Positions 1 to 8,864 of a stretch of DNA of 47,999 bases are shown here, one piece after another; the stretch's first letter is position 1; every line of letters begins with the position of its first letter. The notes beneath the pieces are model-generated. The model did no database searches. It had not been told where the DNA came from and saw nothing but the letters and a program-made list of their open reading frames with translations. A program made the translations under genes and the position numbers. The stretch is from an uncultured Phascolarctobacterium sp. (GTDB taxonomy: Bacteria > Bacillota > Negativicutes > Acidaminococcales > Acidaminococcaceae). The stretch lies in the NCBI RefSeq assembly GCF_934190775.1, contig NZ_CAKPTG010000020.1:1-47999 (forward strand), in the 5' to 3' direction.

Positions 1-1
1 A

Positions 2-1990
2 ATGTTAAAAATTATTGATGATGGAATTGGTCTCAATGAAAATGATATTCGTAAATTATGGATGCATGTTGGAAAAAGTGAAAAAAAATATGATATATTA
101 GATGCTAATAATCATCAACGTGTCTTAGCCGGTTCAAAAGGTGTTGGTCGTTTTGCGATGGCTAGGATTGGTGGCAAGATTTCTATTTATAGCAAAAAAG
201 AGAATAGTGAAGCGATTATTTGGGAAACAGATTGGAACGTTTCTCAAATCAAAAAAGATATTCATAATACAACAACAGGAACGACTATAATTATTGAGCA
301 GTTAAGAGAGAAGTGGGGAAAATCGAAAATAAATAACTTAGTTGATTATTTATCTAGAACATATAATGATAATGCTATGAAAATTTTTATAGAGCATTCT
401 GATTACAATGGAATAGTTTCCTCATACTTACCTAAAGCAGAGTTAGGAATTAATTGTCTGTCTTATATTAGAATTAAATATGATAGCATTAATCATATTT
501 TAACTACGGACATTGATTCAGATGAGTTCGAAAATAGCGCTCAGCAATATTGTCCTGGTGTTAATTTGAATAGGCAAACTATAGTAACTAACATCTTCAA
601 TGAATTTGATGGATCCAAAGAATATGATTTAAATGATGATGAACTAAAATCTAGATTAACAGATTTAGGGGATTTTTCAGGTGAATTTCTTTTTTCTGTA
701 AAGCCCAATCGACTAGAAATTGAGAAATTCTTATATAAACATCGTGGACCTCAACAAACCATCTCCGGTGGTGTGGTGCTGTATAGGAATGCTTTTAGTA
801 TTGCATTATATGAGGGAAAAAAAGATTGGCTCCAGTTTGGAAAAAGGTCTAGAATTTCTCCGGCTGCAGCATCCCATCCAACAGGAGCTTGGCGTGTACG
901 CGAAAACCAAATAGCTGGAAAGGTTGAAATTGATAAAGAACGGAATGCTGTACTATTGGATTTATCTAATAGACAAGGTTTAGACGAGAATATATACTAT
1001 GAGTTATTTGTTAGAATAATTCTTACGGGAATTGCGGAATTTGAACGATATAGGCAAGGTATTATACGCCTCATTGATAAAAAAAATAAAAAGGAATCTA
1101 AGGTTGTAGAAACGCCTGTATCTGATAAGATTGCAAAAAATCCTAAAGCAATTCCGCAACTATCAGAGAAAGAGACGCATCAGCTTATAGCTGAAATAAA
1201 AACATTCAGACAAGAACAACAAGTGGCACGTCAAGAAAAAGAAGACGTTGAAAAACAATATAAATATGATGTGCAAATTCTAAATGTATTGGCAACTGTC
1301 GGGCTTAAAGCATCGGCGATTGCACATGAAATGAAAAATGATCGTAATATAATTTCAGGAAACATAGATTCTATCATTACTGCTTTAAAGGATTACGAGA
1401 TGTGGGAAAAACTTAATTCTCCGGAATGTACAGATAAAGCTTATAAAAATGTTCCTGATTTACTTAATAAAAATAAAGAAAAATGTATCAAGATTTTACG
1501 CTTTATGAATATCATGCTTTCTCAAATTGAAAAGAATCAATTTAATCCTCAGACATATTGTGTAAAAAGTATATTGGATAAAATAAATAATACTTGGAAA
1601 ACAGATTATGCTTGGGTTGAGATTCACTTAGATGTAGACGCAAATATAAATTATTTAATATCTGAAGATGTTTTTCAAGTAATTTTTGATAATTTAATAT
1701 TAAATAGTATACAACAGAATGACAGAAAAGATCATTTGGATATTTATGTAAAGGTTGCACTAGATAATAATATCTTGCATTTATCTTATTCGGATAATGG
1801 AAAGGGACTTGATAAAAAATATAAAGATAATCCTATGAAAATATTAGAGGTTCATGAAACAACAAGACAAAATGGTCATGGACTTGGAATGTGGATTGTC
1901 AATAACACAATAAAAATGGCCAAAGGAGAGATAAAAAATATAGATGGTAGTGATGGATTTCAAGTAACGTTTACTATTGGAGGTGTATAA
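2..1990 (+). CDS. Dual GHKL-ATPase sensor histidine kinase (5'-partial)
   Basis: The gene runs in from the left edge. The first visible residues already form the ATP-binding G1 motif of an Hsp90/MutL-type GHKL domain (DDGIG, visible residues 6-10), followed by a glycine-rich lid (GSKGVGR, 44-50); the preceding N-box helix must lie upstream. After about 350 residues comes a charged coiled-coil segment (about 390-430). A histidine-kinase core follows: H-box AHEMKN with the phosphoacceptor candidate His442, N-box with DNLILNS, G1 DNGKG and G2 GHGLGMW. No transmembrane segment is seen, so it is probably cytoplasmic. Its stop overlaps the start of the receiver gene (TAATG), implying coupled translation. 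Carrying two ATPase modules of the GHKL fold, one Hsp90-like and one kinase-like, is unusual. I infer that the N-terminal module senses and the C-terminal module phosphorylates the neighbouring receiver. The DNA is much more AT-rich than the sugar genes that follow. Confidence 0.85.
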   Translation: MLKIIDDGIGLNENDIRKLWMHVGKSEKKYDILDANNHQRVLAGSKGVGRFAMARIGGKISIYSKKENSEAIIWETDWNVSQIKKDIHNTTTGTTIIIEQLREKWGKSKINNLVDYLSRTYNDNAMKIFIEHSDYNGIVSSYLPKAELGINCLSYIRIKYDSINHILTTDIDSDEFENSAQQYCPGVNLNRQTIVTNIFNEFDGSKEYDLNDDELKSRLTDLGDFSGEFLFSVKPNRLEIEKFLYKHRGPQQTISGGVVLYRNAFSIALYEGKKDWLQFGKRSRISPAAASHPTGAWRVRENQIAGKVEIDKERNAVLLDLSNRQGLDENIYYELFVRIILTGIAEFERYRQGIIRLIDKKNKKESKVVETPVSDKIAKNPKAIPQLSEKETHQLIAEIKTFRQEQQVARQEKEDVEKQYKYDVQILNVLATVGLKASAIAHEMKNDRNIISGNIDSIITALKDYEMWEKLNSPECTDKAYKNVPDLLNKNKEKCIKILRFMNIMLSQIEKNQFNPQTYCVKSILDKINNTWKTDYAWVEIHLDVDANINYLISEDVFQVIFDNLILNSIQQNDRKDHLDIYVKVALDNNILHLSYSDNGKGLDKKYKDNPMKILEVHETTRQNGHGLGMWIVNNTIKMAKGEIKNIDGSDGFQVTFTIGGV

Positions 1991-2598
1991 TGGTGAAAAA
2001 ATATCGGCTGGTGTACATTGATGATGAAATGGAAATATCACTTAGTCATTATTTAGATAAACATCTTAAGGATGAATTAGATGGTACTATTGAATTAGAA
2101 TGTGAAGAAATTAAATTTGATCCAAGTTTAGGATATAATAGTTTAATAAATGATATAAGAGTAAGAAGAGCTAATATAATTTTGATAGATTCAAGACTTT
2201 TTGAGGATAGAAATGCATCAAAAGGTAAGTTTTCTGGTGAGGAGTTTAAATTTATAATAAAACGGTCGTATCCTTATATTGAAGTACTCGTGATTAGTCA
2301 AAACAAAATGGATGCGTCACTTCAAATAATACCAAAGTATAATTGTGATTGTGGTATGTCGCCAGAAGAATATTATGATGCTAATTTACTACAGCATATA
2401 AAGAATGCAATTGCCCAAGTAGATCTTTACAGAACATTAGCTAATTGCTTTGAAGAAAATGATAATTGGGAACCACTAATAAAAGAAAGAGCGATAAGTA
2501 ACCTTAAGGGAACTGAATCATATACTGAATTGACGAAAGAGGATATTGATAGACTTGTTATTGGATTTAAAGAATTAACGGAGAAAGTAAATGGATGA
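1990..2598 (+). CDS. Stand-alone receiver-like (response regulator) protein
   Basis: A 202-residue protein starting at the ATG that overlaps the kinase stop. The N-terminal 125 residues fit a CheY-like receiver: acidic pair D11-D12 after the first strand (VYIDDE), phosphoacceptor D67 at the end of strand 3 (IILIDSR), and a Ser at 103 at the end of strand 4 (VLVISQ). The usual strand-5 lysine is not obvious, so the fold is divergent. The remaining 75 residues are helical and charged with no recognisable DNA-binding domain, so it is not an ordinary transcription factor. The last 8 bases overlap the HNH gene. From the arrangement I infer that it relays the signal from the kinase to the nuclease, probably by protein contact. 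Confidence 0.75.
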   Translation: MVKKYRLVYIDDEMEISLSHYLDKHLKDELDGTIELECEEIKFDPSLGYNSLINDIRVRRANIILIDSRLFEDRNASKGKFSGEEFKFIIKRSYPYIEVLVISQNKMDASLQIIPKYNCDCGMSPEEYYDANLLQHIKNAIAQVDLYRTLANCFEENDNWEPLIKERAISNLKGTESYTELTKEDIDRLVIGFKELTEKVNG

Positions 2599-3220
2599 TG
2601 ATTACAGATTAACGAAGAGTTGTGAATCATTTGGTAATATAAGTGAGAAAAAGAAAGTATTAATGAATGAAATCAAATCTGCTCATCCTAGAGCTAAAGA
2701 TATTCATAAGATAGTTTCAGAGAATGCTAGTGAGTTTAAATCTAAATTTCTAAAAGTTTATTGTTATCGGTGTGCTTATTGTGGAACTTCAATACGAATA
2801 AATGTAAAGTCACAATTTGAAATTGATCATTTTATTCCTAAAACCTCAAAGAGATTTAGAAGTGAAACTGATGCTGGATTTATTGGAAATCTTGTTTTAG
2901 CTTGTCATACTTGCAATCATAACAAAAGCAACTTTGAGTTATCGGAGAGTTCTCAAGAAATATTAAATCCGGATCTTGAAAAAATTAAAAAGATTTACTA
3001 TAGAGATAACATGTTTTATATAAGAGTTTCGCAAGATGCTTCCCAGGAAGCGATAGATTTTTATAAGAAATTAGAACTTGGAAGAGAGACTTGTCGAATA
3101 GATTATTTGTTGTTAAGTATGATGGAATTACGTGATAAAATAGAGAACAATGATAGTTTAAAATGTCAGCTAAATGAAAAGATAGATTTCTTATGTATGA
3201 AGCGTAATATCATGACATAG
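2591..3220 (+). CDS. HNH endonuclease, PtuB/retron-effector-like
   Basis: A 209-residue protein with a zinc-stabilised HNH nuclease core in the middle: C61-x2-C64, then the catalytic D79-H80 (EIDHF), N100, and C105-x2-C108 followed by NxNK-like residues (CNHNKS). This layout resembles the HNH nucleases of Septu (PtuB) and of some retrons (TIGR02646-like); that is family knowledge applied by eye. The C-terminal 90 residues are helical. The start lies inside the end of the receiver gene with a GGAG 6-8 bases upstream, so the three genes form one coupled operon. I infer that it is the effector that cuts nucleic acid once the kinase/receiver pair is triggered. It is the last gene of the AT-rich block. 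Confidence 0.85.
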   Translation: MDDDYRLTKSCESFGNISEKKKVLMNEIKSAHPRAKDIHKIVSENASEFKSKFLKVYCYRCAYCGTSIRINVKSQFEIDHFIPKTSKRFRSETDAGFIGNLVLACHTCNHNKSNFELSESSQEILNPDLEKIKKIYYRDNMFYIRVSQDASQEAIDFYKKLELGRETCRIDYLLLSMMELRDKIENNDSLKCQLNEKIDFLCMKRNIMT

Positions 3221-3399
3221 AATTTGGGCTATTTGAATTATTAATTTAATGTATAATTCAAAATTAAGAATAATGTATGGCAAATATCTTAAAACATATA
3301 TAACAATCGCTTACTAGTAGAATTTTTGTAAGTATTATAATAGTATTGCCGCAATATCAAACAGTATTCTGTATGCTAACAAAAGGAGATATGTATATC

Positions 3400-4464
3400 A
3401 TGCAAACAATCTTAGTAACTGGTGCTGCCGGCTTCATTGGCAGCAACCTCGTCCTGGAGCTGCTGCGCTCCCTGTCACCGGTGCAAATCATCGGTCTGGA
3501 CAACATGAACGACTACTACGACATATCCATCAAGGAATACCGTCTGGAGCAGATTGCTGCCACCGCTGCCGAGCACAGCGACTCACAGTGGACCTTCATC
3601 AAAGGCAACCTGGCTGACAAAGCACTCATCGACAAAATATTTGCCGACTACCAACCGGAAATAGTAGTAAACCTGGCAGCACAGGCAGGCGTGCGCTATT
3701 CCATCACCAACCCGGATGCCTATATCGAAAGCAACCTGATTGGCTTTTACAACATACTGGAAGCCTGCCGTCACTCCTATGACAACGGCGCCAAGGGCGT
3801 AGAGCATCTTGTATATGCTTCCAGCTCCAGCGTATATGGCTCCAACAAAAAAGTGCCGTATTCCACCGATGACAAGGTAGACAACCCTGTATCGCTGTAC
3901 GCTGCCACCAAAAAATCAAATGAGCTGCTGGCACATGCCTACAGCAAACTGTACAACATTCCCTCTACCGGACTGCGCTTCTTCACCGTATATGGTCCTG
4001 CAGGCCGCCCGGACATGGCCTACTTTGGCTTCACCAACAAGCTGTTGGCAGGAAAAACCATTGAAATCTTTAACTACGGTAATTGCAAGCGTGATTTTAC
4101 CTACGTAGACGATATCGTAGAAGGCGTAAAGCGCGTAATGCAGGTACCGCCTGAGCGTAAGGTAGGCGAGGACGGACTGCCGCTGCCGCCGTATAAGGTA
4201 TATAACATAGGCAACAGCCATCCCGAAAATCTGTTGGACTTTGTGACCATCCTGCAGGAAGAGCTGTTGCGCGCAGGAGTACTGCCTGCTGATTATGACT
4301 TTGAAGCACACAAAAAGCTTGTACCCATGCAGCCTGGTGATGTGCCTGTGACATATGCCGATACAACGCCGTTGGAGCGAGACTTTGGCTTTAAACCGAG
4401 CACACCGCTGCGCGAAGGACTGCGCAAATTTGCTGAATGGTACAAGAAATTTTATAACTGCTGA
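3400..4464 (+). CDS. NAD-dependent epimerase, probably UDP-glucuronate 4-epimerase
   Basis: An extended short-chain dehydrogenase of 354 residues. The Rossmann motif TGAAGFIGSN lies at residues 7-16, the active-site SSSSVYG near 140 and the catalytic pair Y167-x3-K171. The length and the LDNMNDYYD segment after strand 2 match UDP-glucuronate 4-epimerases (CapI/GAE type) better than GalE. Such enzymes interconvert UDP-glucuronate and UDP-galacturonate for capsule or LPS. The adjacent UDP-glucose dehydrogenase, which makes UDP-glucuronate, supports this. I chose the ATG at 3400 because the Rossmann strand begins immediately and GGAG lies 11 bases upstream; the ATG at 3391 is too close to that ribosome site. 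A TATAAT stands at 3336-3341 without a clear -35. Confidence 0.88.
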   Translation: MQTILVTGAAGFIGSNLVLELLRSLSPVQIIGLDNMNDYYDISIKEYRLEQIAATAAEHSDSQWTFIKGNLADKALIDKIFADYQPEIVVNLAAQAGVRYSITNPDAYIESNLIGFYNILEACRHSYDNGAKGVEHLVYASSSSVYGSNKKVPYSTDDKVDNPVSLYAATKKSNELLAHAYSKLYNIPSTGLRFFTVYGPAGRPDMAYFGFTNKLLAGKTIEIFNYGNCKRDFTYVDDIVEGVKRVMQVPPERKVGEDGLPLPPYKVYNIGNSHPENLLDFVTILQEELLRAGVLPADYDFEAHKKLVPMQPGDVPVTYADTTPLERDFGFKPSTPLREGLRKFAEWYKKFYNC

Positions 4465-4492
4465 TTATATAAATAAAAGGAGTATGATGAAC

Positions 4493-5728
4493 ATGAAAAT
4501 TGCCGTTGCTGGTACTGGTTACGTTGGACTTTCCCTGGCTACGCTGCTTGCGCAGCACAATGAAGTAAAGGCCGTTGATATTATCCCGGAAAAGGTTGAA
4601 CTGATCAACAACAAAAAATCCCCGATTCAGGATGATTATATTGAAAAATATCTGGCTGAAAAGGACCTCAACCTTGTTGCTACGCTGGATGCAGAAATGG
4701 CTTATAAAGACGCAGAATTTGTTATTATCGCTGCACCGACCAACTACGACAGCAAAAAGAACTTTTTCGACACCAGCGCTGTAGAAACAGTAATCAAGCT
4801 GGTTATGCAGTACAACCCCAATGCCATTATGGTAATCAAATCCACCATTCCCGTTGGCTACACCAAAAGCATCCGTGAAAAAACCGGTAGCAAGAACATC
4901 ATCTTCAGCCCGGAATTCTTGCGTGAAAGCAAGGCGCTGTACGATAACCTGTATCCGAGCCGCATTATCGTGGGCACTGACCTGGAGGACGAGCGCCTGG
5001 TGAAGGCTGCGCATACCTTTGCCGGCCTGCTGCAGGAGGGTGCAATCAAAGAGAACATCGACACCCTGTTCATGGGCTTCACCGAAGCAGAGGCTGTTAA
5101 GCTGTTCAGCAATACCTATCTGGCACTGCGCGTTTCCTACTTCAACGAGCTTGATACATATGCAGAAATGAAGGGACTGGATACCCAGCAAATTATCAAC
5201 GGCGTTTGCCTTGATCCGCGTATTGGCAGCCATTACAATAACCCCAGCTTTGGCTATGGTGGTTACTGCCTGCCGAAGGACACCAAGCAGCTGCTGGCTA
5301 ACTATGCAGACGTACCGGAAAACATCATTGAAGCGATTGTTGAAAGCAACAGAACACGTAAAGACTTCATCGCTGAGCGTGTGCTGGAAATTGCCGGTGG
5401 CTATGAAGCTAATGCTGAATATGATGCACAGAAGGAAGGCAAAGAGCCTGTAATCGGCGTATACCGCCTGACCATGAAATCCAACTCCGACAACTTCCGT
5501 CAGAGCAGCATTCAGGGCGTAATGAAGCGTATTAAGGCTAAAGGAGCGAAGGTTATTGTTTACGAACCTACGCTGGAAGATGGCACTACCTTCTTTGGTA
5601 GCGTTGTGGTAAACGACCTGGAGAAGTTTAAGGCTGAAAGCCAGGCGATTATTGCAAACCGCTATGATAGCTGTTTGGATGATGTGCAGGAAAAGGTATA
5701 TACTAGAGATTTGTTCAGAAGAGATTAA
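4493..5728 (+). CDS. ugd: UDP-glucose 6-dehydrogenase
   Basis: Oxidises UDP-glucose twice with NAD to UDP-glucuronate, the precursor of acidic capsule sugars. The 411 residues show the N-terminal NAD-binding GTGYVGLS (residues 7-14), the STIPVGYT and FSPEFLRE segments, and the catalytic thiohemiacetal cysteine in GGYCLPKD at residue 259, essentially the position known for short bacterial Ugd. The ATG at 4493 begins the first strand and has AAAGGAG 10 bases upstream; ATGs at 4484 and 4487 are closer to it. It lies 28 bases after the epimerase gene and probably shares its transcript, which ends at the hairpin just downstream. Confidence 0.93.
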   Translation: MKIAVAGTGYVGLSLATLLAQHNEVKAVDIIPEKVELINNKKSPIQDDYIEKYLAEKDLNLVATLDAEMAYKDAEFVIIAAPTNYDSKKNFFDTSAVETVIKLVMQYNPNAIMVIKSTIPVGYTKSIREKTGSKNIIFSPEFLRESKALYDNLYPSRIIVGTDLEDERLVKAAHTFAGLLQEGAIKENIDTLFMGFTEAEAVKLFSNTYLALRVSYFNELDTYAEMKGLDTQQIINGVCLDPRIGSHYNNPSFGYGGYCLPKDTKQLLANYADVPENIIEAIVESNRTRKDFIAERVLEIAGGYEANAEYDAQKEGKEPVIGVYRLTMKSNSDNFRQSSIQGVMKRIKAKGAKVIVYEPTLEDGTTFFGSVVVNDLEKFKAESQAIIANRYDSCLDDVQEKVYTRDLFRRD

Positions 5729-5741
5729 ATGGAATAAAGTG

Positions 5742-5773
5742 AAACACCGCCAAGCGTGCGCTTGGCGGTGTTT
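5742..5773 (+). terminator. Terminator after the epimerase/ugd pair
   Basis: A perfect 14-bp stem (AAACACCGCCAAGC with its complement) around the loop GTGC, ending in a short T-rich run. It starts 13 bases after the ugd stop. The A-rich 5' side could let it work in both directions. Confidence 0.8.
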
Positions 5774-5819
5774 GTTGTTGGTGGGGGAGAGGGGAAGATG
5801 ACTGTTAGTGCTTGCGTGA

Positions 5820-5848
5820 TTGTAATCGCAATGTAATGGTGCTATAAT
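5820..5848 (+). promoter_or_regulatory. Sigma70-type promoter for the coiled-coil membrane protein
   Basis: TTGTAA at 5820-5825, a 17-base spacer, and a perfect TATAAT at 5843-5848. It lies about 100 bases before the start of the next gene, giving that gene its own transcript after the preceding terminator. Confidence 0.65.
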
Positions 5849-5951
5849 TAAATTATGTACTGTTGTTTGGTAAATACAAGGTATGGTTTTTGGAAAAGTA
5901 TTAGAATGCATTGATAAAAGAATTTTGTAAACGATTGGAGGATACGTAAAC

Positions 5952-7226
5952 ATGCAAAGTCATAAAGAAAAAATTAGTACGCACAGAGTTTATAATACGC
6001 TTGACGATTTCTTGGCTCAACTTAGAGAAGCATTGGGGGAAAGTTCTTATTCGCAAGAAGTTATAGAGGAACTTAATCGGGAAGTGCTCATTTACGAAAC
6101 AATAAGACATAAATTGAATTCTGAGGATAAACAGTGGTTTTCTGTTAACTTTTTGGATAAAATCAGCGGAACAATAAATGATCTCCAAAGAGAATTAAAT
6201 AATTTTAAATCTTCTAAGAACGAAGATTATATAAATAACATGATGTTATATACTGACGGTGTCTTAGATTTATTTAGGGGTACTGTAATAAGTGAAAGAG
6301 AAGAATGCGATATAACAAGAAAATATATATCAGATATGCAGTATGCTGTAGGAAAATTAAATACTCAAGTACATACTACTCAAGCAAATAGCATAGAATT
6401 AGAAGAACTTGTAGAAAAACAGAAAAAAGAAATAGAGAGTTTAAAGAATGATATCATTCAGAAAGAAAATGATTTTAAAGCTAATAATGAAAGGCGTCTT
6501 ACGCAATTAGATGAAAGTATTAATAATTTCAAGAACAGGATGGAAGAAGTTGGTGATAGGCTTAAAGAGAGAAATGAAAGTACATTAACAGAAACTATGA
6601 CTTCGATTAAGGTGCAACTAGATACTAAAATACAAGAATTTAATAAGTTGTATAAAGAACAGGAAGAAAAACTCTCAAAGTTACGTGAAGCAAAAGATGA
6701 GGAACTTACACGATACATAGATACAGCAAAAACTATTGTTGGACAAGTAAATACAACAATGTTTTCATACAAGTATAAACAAGTTGCTGATAATGCTAAA
6801 AATAGAGGTCATTTATGGAATGCGATTTGTTTCTTTTCTTTAGTAGCTGCTGCAATTACTGCCTATTATACAATGACATATATGACGGAAAAAATGAATG
6901 TAGATTTGTTTTGGTATGGTGCTATAGCTAGGTCCATCGTTATAATGATTGCATTAGCAGCTTCAGGATATGCAAGTAAACAAGCCAATGCTCAAGGAAA
7001 AATAGAACGTTATGCTAGGAAAATTGAAATGGAATTAGTTGCGTTTGATACATTTGTCGAAAATATGCCTGAAGACGTAAAGAAAGAATTGAAGTCCGAA
7101 GTTGTAAAAAGGATATTTATTAATAGAGAAGATATCATTGATGAAAATATTGATAACAGTAAAGATAAGTCTGAGATTCTTCAGTTAATATTAGATAAAA
7201 TTAGTGCTTTGGCAAAAAAAGAATGA
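5952..7226 (+). CDS. Orphan coiled-coil protein with two membrane helices
   Basis: A 424-residue protein with no family I recognise. Residues 1-125 are mixed helical. About 130-265 form a long, Glu/Lys-rich coiled coil. Two hydrophobic helices follow at about 287-307 (LWNAICFFSLVAAAITAYY) and 318-337 (FWYGAIARSIVIMIALAASG), so the chain probably makes a hairpin in the membrane with both large domains on the cytoplasmic side. A charged helical tail of about 85 residues ends the protein. GGAGG is placed 10 bases before the ATG. Base composition is AT-rich like the first cassette and unlike the ugd genes, suggesting acquisition. The plan (long coiled coil, paired membrane helices, soluble tail) recalls membrane-associated sensors or effectors of accessory systems, but I assign no function. 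Confidence 0.75.
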   Translation: MQSHKEKISTHRVYNTLDDFLAQLREALGESSYSQEVIEELNREVLIYETIRHKLNSEDKQWFSVNFLDKISGTINDLQRELNNFKSSKNEDYINNMMLYTDGVLDLFRGTVISEREECDITRKYISDMQYAVGKLNTQVHTTQANSIELEELVEKQKKEIESLKNDIIQKENDFKANNERRLTQLDESINNFKNRMEEVGDRLKERNESTLTETMTSIKVQLDTKIQEFNKLYKEQEEKLSKLREAKDEELTRYIDTAKTIVGQVNTTMFSYKYKQVADNAKNRGHLWNAICFFSLVAAAITAYYTMTYMTEKMNVDLFWYGAIARSIVIMIALAASGYASKQANAQGKIERYARKIEMELVAFDTFVENMPEDVKKELKSEVVKRIFINREDIIDENIDNSKDKSEILQLILDKISALAKKE

Positions 7227-7621
7227 AAAGAATAGCGAAAAAGCCAACACTTAATTTATATTCTGTAATTCCAATAATTTAATGGTAAATCATCTTCACG
7301 GGTATTATTTTGTGCAGATTTATTATTGAGATTAATGGTTGCAGCTAGTAATGTAATATTATTTGAATCAACTTTAATGTATAAATGTATAAAGAGTATA
7401 TTTTTGTATTACTTGTTGGTTTATTAAAGAGTACGGATTATATTGATGTTAGATTTTAAAAAAATCCTGTCATCTATCGCTATAGCTATATAAAAATCGG
7501 ACAAGCACATGTAGAAGAAATGAAAAGGTTAGCCATAGTCGGTGAGGGATTAAATTCTTATATAGGGAAGAATTTTGGGAAACCAGGTTTGTTTGATAAA
7601 ATTTACTAATACAGTATAAAA
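7227..7621 (+). other. AT-rich gene-free stretch with decayed coding fragments
   Basis: No intact gene is visible. One open stretch of about 48 codons on the plus strand ends at the TAA at 7607-7609, and another of about 50 codons on the minus strand covers roughly 7265-7420; neither has a credible start or ribosome site. Both read like tails of lost genes. Confidence 0.5.
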
Positions 7622-7626
7622 CAAAT

Positions 7627-7654
7627 ACCGCCGCACGCTGATGCGCACGGCGGT
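7627..7654 (-). terminator. Terminator of the Rpn-family gene
   Basis: ACCGCCG/CGGCGGT outer stem with an inner 3-bp CGC/GCG stem and an internal mismatch. On the minus strand it is followed by a T-rich run (TATTTGTTTT). It lies 17 bases beyond the Rpn stop. Confidence 0.6.
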
Positions 7655-7671
7655 GTTAAAACTAAACAATT

Positions 7672-8580
7672 TTATGCAGACTTGATTTCAGTCTGCAGCT
7701 CTTGAATTTTACTCATGGGTAAATCAGTAATCAGCATAATGTCTTGAAGGCTTTTGCCAAGAGCAAGCATACGCTTAGCGGTAGCAAATTTTTCTTGAGC
7801 CTCGCCTTCAGCTAAACCGGCAGCTCTTGCTTCAGCTCTAGCTTCATCAAAACCAAGCGATACAATCTTTTTCATAGTGATTTCATCTCCTTTGAGTTTG
7901 TTCTGCTTAAGATTATTTGTTGTCTGTTTTAATAATTGTTCATATTCGTCGTTGTCGCTCATAACGCGCATAAGCTGTAGGAGCTCATGTACATGCTTGA
8001 GCTGGATAGGGGAGTATTGTGGCTTTCGGCCAAGGCGCGTATCACGCAGTAGCTCAACGAAATTTCGGAACTCTGTTTTGAACTTCATAATCTGCTCGTC
8101 ACTTAGCCAGGCAAGCTCTACAACGTTAATCTTATAATTGCTGATAAACTTGCTTAGTCTTTCATCACATTTAAAGCAATCGGTGAGCTGTTTAGGGGCA
8201 GTCCAGTGCTTTTCTGTACCCATGTAAAGCACGAGCGTAATTACAGGATAAGTTTTCTTAGATTCCTCTGCGTTAAGCTGTGCTCTGTAGGAAGCGCCGT
8301 CATAGCAGATGACGCGTAGCGGCATTTTGTAATCGGGATTAGTTTGATTCTCCAAGCCGATTAAAGAGATGTGCAGAGAGTGGTACCGCCACCTTTTAGC
8401 TACATCGCGTTCCACCTCGTGGATTTGTTGTTCAACAGTGTAGGTGTCTTTAGCAGTGACGGTTTCAAGCTCGTTTTCCTTAATAACGTCTTCACCGTCA
8501 TAGAGAAGAACGTTACTGATATCCGCAAAGATATCCTCAAAGTCTTCTAAACGCTTTTGAGTAGTGTCTTTGGTTCCCAT
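7672..8580 (-). CDS. Rpn-family recombination-promoting nuclease / PD-(D/E)XK putative transposase
   Basis: A 302-residue protein of the Rpn/YhgA-like group (PDDEXK_2), DNA nucleases that promote RecA-independent recombination; this is family knowledge. What I see: the strand ISLIGLENQ with the acidic-x-Gln pair of the nuclease core (about residues 72-80), followed by KMPLRVICYDGASYR, then YPVITLVLYMG, the order of segments found in these proteins. The C-terminal tail contains an Ala/Glu-rich helical run (EARAEARAAGLAEGEAQ), typical of their variable tails. The start has AAAGGAG 9 bases upstream and TATAAT (minus strand) about 25 bases upstream. A conserved small-RNA-like unit ends about 95 bases upstream of its start. 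Multi-copy behaviour is usual for this family; only one copy is in view. Confidence 0.8.
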   Translation of the reverse strand: MGTKDTTQKRLEDFEDIFADISNVLLYDGEDVIKENELETVTAKDTYTVEQQIHEVERDVAKRWRYHSLHISLIGLENQTNPDYKMPLRVICYDGASYRAQLNAEESKKTYPVITLVLYMGTEKHWTAPKQLTDCFKCDERLSKFISNYKINVVELAWLSDEQIMKFKTEFRNFVELLRDTRLGRKPQYSPIQLKHVHELLQLMRVMSDNDEYEQLLKQTTNNLKQNKLKGDEITMKKIVSLGFDEARAEARAAGLAEGEAQEKFATAKRMLALGKSLQDIMLITDLPMSKIQELQTEIKSA

Positions 8581-8674
8581 AGAAGAACTCCTTTCTTTAA
8601 TTATAACATATTTGTGCTTGAAAATATATAAACTGACAGTTAGTCAGGATATATCGCGTGCAAGAAATATGCCA

Positions 8675-8793
8675 AAAAACAAAAACGCAGTACTTATAGC
8701 GCTCGGAATCTCCGAGCACTATAGGTACTGCAGCTTAATTCTAACGACGTAAGTCGAGAGGTCCTGCTTATTTAGTTGTAAATGTTACATTTG
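8675..8793 (-). ncRNA. Candidate small RNA, copy 1
   Basis: Read on the minus strand, a consensus promoter is followed by about 120 bases with a small hairpin (CGAC/GTCG stem with the loop TTAC, about 8744-8763), a conserved AATAAGCAGG segment, and a long terminator hairpin. That hairpin spans 8687-8731: outer 7-bp GCAGTAC/GTACTGC, middle 5 bp, inner 6-bp GCTCGG/CCGAGC. It ends in T5-G-T6. A homologous unit with compensating changes lies at 10064-10174. No reading frame is conserved between them, so an RNA product is favoured. Each copy ends shortly upstream of a different minus-strand gene, so a leader/attenuator role is the alternative. Start and end are estimated from the promoter and T-run. 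Confidence 0.6.
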
Positions 8794-8799
8794 TAGTTG

Positions 8800-8828
8800 A
8801 GTATACAGGAGAAATCATATAAAGTCAA
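8800..8828 (-). promoter_or_regulatory. Promoter of small RNA copy 1
   Basis: On the minus strand TTGACT, exactly 17 bases, then TATACT. The same two hexamers at the same spacing precede copy 2. The bases upstream of the -35 are also conserved between the copies. Confidence 0.75.
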
Positions 8829-8864
8829 GTAAAATTCTGACAATAATAGCTGAGGTGACAACTA

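Noticed and set aside
3346..3399. Extended N-terminus of the epimerase from a TTG at 3346
   Set aside because: The added 18 residues are not part of the family, and the ribosome site lies downstream at 3385-3388.
4391..5953. Long minus-strand open frame (520 codons) across ugd
   Set aside because: It lies opposite a clear UDP-glucose dehydrogenase with all motifs and has no ribosome site or recognisable domain; it is an antisense shadow.
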